NCBI GenBank assembly: GCA_002401295.1
Contig: NVSR01000004.1
Span: forward strand, 12,523-21,711
Source: SAR324 cluster bacterium
Lineage (GTDB): Bacteria > SAR324 > XYD2-FULL-50-16
Length of the DNA stretch: 9,189 nucleotides
Reading direction: 5' to 3'
Each line of letters starts with the position of its first letter. Within the stretch, counting starts at the first letter, position 1. The translations under genes were made by a program, and so were the position numbers. Shown piece by piece: positions 7,329 to 9,189 of the stretch. Under the pieces are notes generated by a model that searched no databases, had not been told where the DNA came from, and saw only the letters and a program-made list of their open reading frames with translations.

Positions 7329-7521
7329 ATGTATTTCCGTTTTGGTATGGTTGTTGTCGCAAAAGATGAAAGGGAGAGGGTCATCACTTCGACCATCTGC
7401 TTGTAGGGGAAACTTGATTTTCAACCTACAAGTCCTTCATGCTTGAATTTCCTGTAACAATTCTTGATCAATTTTATCTAACTGGCTAGAGGGGAAGAAT
7501 TTCTTTCCCTCCATACCTTTG

Positions 7522-7550
7522 TTTATTCTCCCATTGCAGGAAAAAGTCAA
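7522..7550 (-). promoter_or_regulatory. Candidate recA promoter
   Basis: On the minus strand TTGACT (7545-7550; five of six -35 bases) is followed after 17 bases by AATAAA (7522-7527; four of six -10 bases). Transcription would start near 7514, giving a leader of about 185 bases before the recA ATG. A second possible -10, TAAAAT, occurs further downstream without a good -35. The call rests on the strong -35 and ideal spacing. Confidence 0.5.
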
Positions 7551-7557
7551 CGTATGT

Positions 7558-7579
7558 ACTCTTTTTTTAAAAAAAGAGT
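7558..7579. repeat. Perfect 22-bp palindrome ACTC-T7-A7-GAGT
   Basis: A perfect two-fold palindrome made of ACTC, seven T, seven A and GAGT, with no spacer. It sits eight bases upstream of the predicted recA -35 box and about 170 bases before the antiporter start codon. It could be an operator for a dimeric regulator, an UP element or bent DNA enhancing the recA promoter, or a hairpin. Function is not shown by sequence. Confidence 0.8.
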
Positions 7580-7747
7580 GCTCCTGCACTGTAGAACAAT
7601 GATCTAGCCCCCGTTCAGAAGGGAAAAAACTAGGAATCTACTAGAAAAAGGTAAAAAAACTCTTTATAAGAATTCGAATGCTAAAACAGTTTTTGGTATT
7701 CTACAATATTTATTACCCAAATTCTTTGACACACAGGAGAGTTCATT

Positions 7748-9189
7748 ATGAAGAGAGCCTTTCTCTTTACCATGATTTTATTGATGACAGGATTCATCCC
7801 CGGAATGTTGTTTGCTTCGGAAGGAGCGTCTGGAGGCTTAGCTTACCCGCTGACTCTGGAGGCTTATCATGATTCCAACCTCACGGAGTTGGGGGCTATT
7901 CTCAAAAATAGAATTGAGCAAGAACCCTTGAACCTGATTGTTTCCCTGATTTTTCTGTTTGCAATTATACACACTTTTCTAGCGGGAAAATTTCTTGCCA
8001 TCGCTCATGATTTTGCCAGGAAGCATGCGGCAAAAATGGAGGGCAAGGATCCCAATGTGGAAAAGTATAGCGGAGAGGCCATTGAAGAGGTGAGTTTTGG
8101 TGCTGAGCTGTTCCACTTCTTAGGAGAAATTGAGGTGGTTTTTGGGCTTTGGACCTTAGCCCTACTAGGGGCGATTTCCTACTTTCATGGCTGGGGGTCT
8201 GCCGTTGCCTATGTGAGGAGTGTGAATTTTACGGAGCCAATGTTTGTTGTAGTCATTATGGCTCTGGCAGCAACGCGCCCCGTCATGCAGTTAGCCGAAC
8301 AGTGCATGAAAGCTCTGGCGTCTTTAGGTGGTGGTACTACGGCAGCTTGGTGGGTTGCTATCTTGACTTTGGGGCCACTACTTGGTTCGTTCATCACCGA
8401 ACCCGCAGCGATGACTATTTGTGCCCTGCTATTGGGTAAACACTTTTACAGTAGAAAACCCTCACTGAAATTTGCTTATGCAACTCTAGGGTTATTGTTT
8501 GTGAATATTTCCGTAGGGGGGACCTTGTCTCACTTTGCGGCTCCTCCCGTGTTGATGGTGGCTGGAGCTTGGGGCTGGGATTTTGCTTTCATGGCGACTA
8601 ATTTCGGTTGGAAAGCCGTTATAGGGATAATAATTGCCAACAGCCTCTATTTCATGATTTTCCGAGGTGAATTTTCCAAGTTGCAAGAGCCTATTTCAAC
8701 GAATGCATCGGATCCCGTAGACTGGAATGAGCGGACTGAAAGTGTACCCGTCTGGATCACTGTTGCCCATTTGTTCTTCATGCTCTGGACAGTCATGAAT
8801 GCTCATGATCCTGCTTTGTTTATCGGTGGTTTCTTGTTTTTCTTAGGCTTTCTCCAGGCTACGGCACATCACCAGAACCGCTTGGATTTAAAACCCGCCA
8901 TGTTGGTTGGTTTCTTCTTAGCCGGATTAGTCACGCATGGTGGAGTACAGAGTTGGTGGATCGCTCCAATCCTGGGTAGCTTGGGAGAAGTTCCGTTAAT
9001 GCTAGGCGCGACTACATTAACCGCTTTTAACGATAACGCAGCAATTACATACTTGAGTACTTTTGTCCCCACATTTACTGATAGTCTTAAGTACGCAGTC
9101 GTTGCCGGAGCAGTAACCGGAGGTGGTTTGACAGTGATTGCCAATGCACCGAATCCAGCGGGGCAGTCTATTCTACAAAAGTATTTCCC
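7748..9189 (+). CDS. Putative Na+/H+ antiporter, ion-transporter superfamily (partial)
   Basis: The first 480 codons of a polytopic membrane protein, open to the right edge. Residues 1-23 look like a signal peptide (Lys-Arg, a hydrophobic stretch, then LFA before SEG). Many hydrophobic segments follow, for example around 61-80, 125-145, 164-178, 202-234, 243-260, 287-304, 338-376 and 384-395. Two related halves can be seen: TEPAAMT (217-223) with GGTLSHFAAPP (258-268), and NDNAAIT (428-434) with GGGLTVIANAPNP (458-470). Such paired hairpin motifs are typical of NhaD-like and related ion transporters. By overall resemblance it belongs to the family annotated as putative Na+/H+ antiporter; the substrate is not proven. 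It would act in the cytoplasmic membrane in sodium or pH homeostasis. The ATG at 7748 is supported by a Shine-Dalgarno AGGAGA (7735-7740) seven bases upstream. It diverges from recA and has no functional link to it that can be seen. Confidence 0.85.
   Translation, partial: MKRAFLFTMILLMTGFIPGMLFASEGASGGLAYPLTLEAYHDSNLTELGAILKNRIEQEPLNLIVSLIFLFAIIHTFLAGKFLAIAHDFARKHAAKMEGKDPNVEKYSGEAIEEVSFGAELFHFLGEIEVVFGLWTLALLGAISYFHGWGSAVAYVRSVNFTEPMFVVVIMALAATRPVMQLAEQCMKALASLGGGTTAAWWVAILTLGPLLGSFITEPAAMTICALLLGKHFYSRKPSLKFAYATLGLLFVNISVGGTLSHFAAPPVLMVAGAWGWDFAFMATNFGWKAVIGIIIANSLYFMIFRGEFSKLQEPISTNASDPVDWNERTESVPVWITVAHLFFMLWTVMNAHDPALFIGGFLFFLGFLQATAHHQNRLDLKPAMLVGFFLAGLVTHGGVQSWWIAPILGSLGEVPLMLGATTLTAFNDNAAITYLSTFVPTFTDSLKYAVVAGAVTGGGLTVIANAPNPAGQSILQKYF

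Larger units (their letters stand above)
7329..7747. other. Divergent intergenic region, recA and antiporter
   Basis: About 420 bases between two divergently transcribed genes. It contains the recA promoter candidate (7522-7550), a perfect 22-bp palindrome (7558-7579), and, toward the antiporter, AT-rich DNA with possible -10 boxes TATAAG (7665-7670) and TACAAT (7702-7707), neither with a good -35. An imperfect 15-bp palindrome TAGAACAATGATCTA sits at 7592-7606. No match was seen to the enteric (CTGT-N8-ACAG), Bacillus (GAAC-N4-GTTC) or alphaproteobacterial (GTTC-N7-GTTC) LexA boxes. No gene was recognised. Confidence 0.6.

Noticed and set aside
7329..7424. N-terminal extension of RecA to a TTG codon, giving 385 residues
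   Set aside because: The extra 32 residues do not resemble RecA; starting at ATG 7328 gives the standard length and places the Walker A lysine and catalytic glutamate at 72 and 96.
7402..7430. TGTAGG/CCTACA inverted repeat upstream of recA
   Set aside because: Arms of only six bases separated by a long spacer; not like any LexA box and plausible by chance.
7678..7872. 64-codon plus-strand ORF overlapping the antiporter start
   Set aside because: It overlaps the antiporter in another frame and has no good ribosome binding site, whereas the antiporter start has AGGAGA at proper spacing.
1..9189. CRISPR array, rRNA or tRNA genes
   Set aside because: No regularly spaced repeats and no recognisable RNA gene sequence were seen in the window.

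Overview
The window carries five protein-coding genes from a Gram-negative bacterium with moderate to low GC. Four lie on the minus strand, in transcription order recA, groES, groEL and a large NRPS-type gene that runs off the left edge. One lies on the plus strand: an ion antiporter that diverges from recA and runs off the right edge. The housekeeping proteins are clearly bacterial. A CIRCE operator shows HrcA-type heat-shock control of groESL, which is common in many phyla but absent from enteric bacteria. Taxonomy cannot be settled from sequence alone. A deep-branching proteobacterial lineage (deltaproteobacterial or SAR324-like) is only a guess.

Region by region: 1-3408 (minus) is the 5' part of a lipopeptide-type assembly-line gene, read as fatty acyl-AMP ligase (FAAL), then a PKS-like acyl carrier protein, then a condensation (C) domain. 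The frame is open through all 1136 codons in the window. 3409-3846 is AT-rich and gene-free and must hold the NRPS promoter. 3847-3879 is a strong groEL terminator with a UUCG tetraloop. 3895-5559 is groEL and 5634-5924 is groES, preceded by a CIRCE operator (6022-6048) and a good sigma-70-like promoter (6059-6087). 6222-6265 is a hairpin at the recA 3' end. 6267-7328 is recA, with an unusual alternating Lys-Glu tail. 7329-7747 is the divergent recA/antiporter intergenic region, with a recA promoter candidate and a perfect 22-bp palindrome. 7748-9189 (plus) is a putative Na+/H+ antiporter of the ion-transporter superfamily.

How the genes work together: groES and groEL form one heat-shock operon making the two chaperonin parts. 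recA and groESL each have their own promoter and terminator signals, so they are neighbours, not an operon. The NRPS gene follows groEL on the same strand but lies beyond a strong terminator and about 440 bp of non-coding DNA, so it is very probably transcribed separately. The most interesting element is the NRPS start module. It predicts a pathway in which a free fatty acid is adenylated, loaded on the fused carrier protein and condensed onto the first amino acid, giving an N-acylated (lipo)peptide. The tailoring and later modules lie outside the window, to the left.
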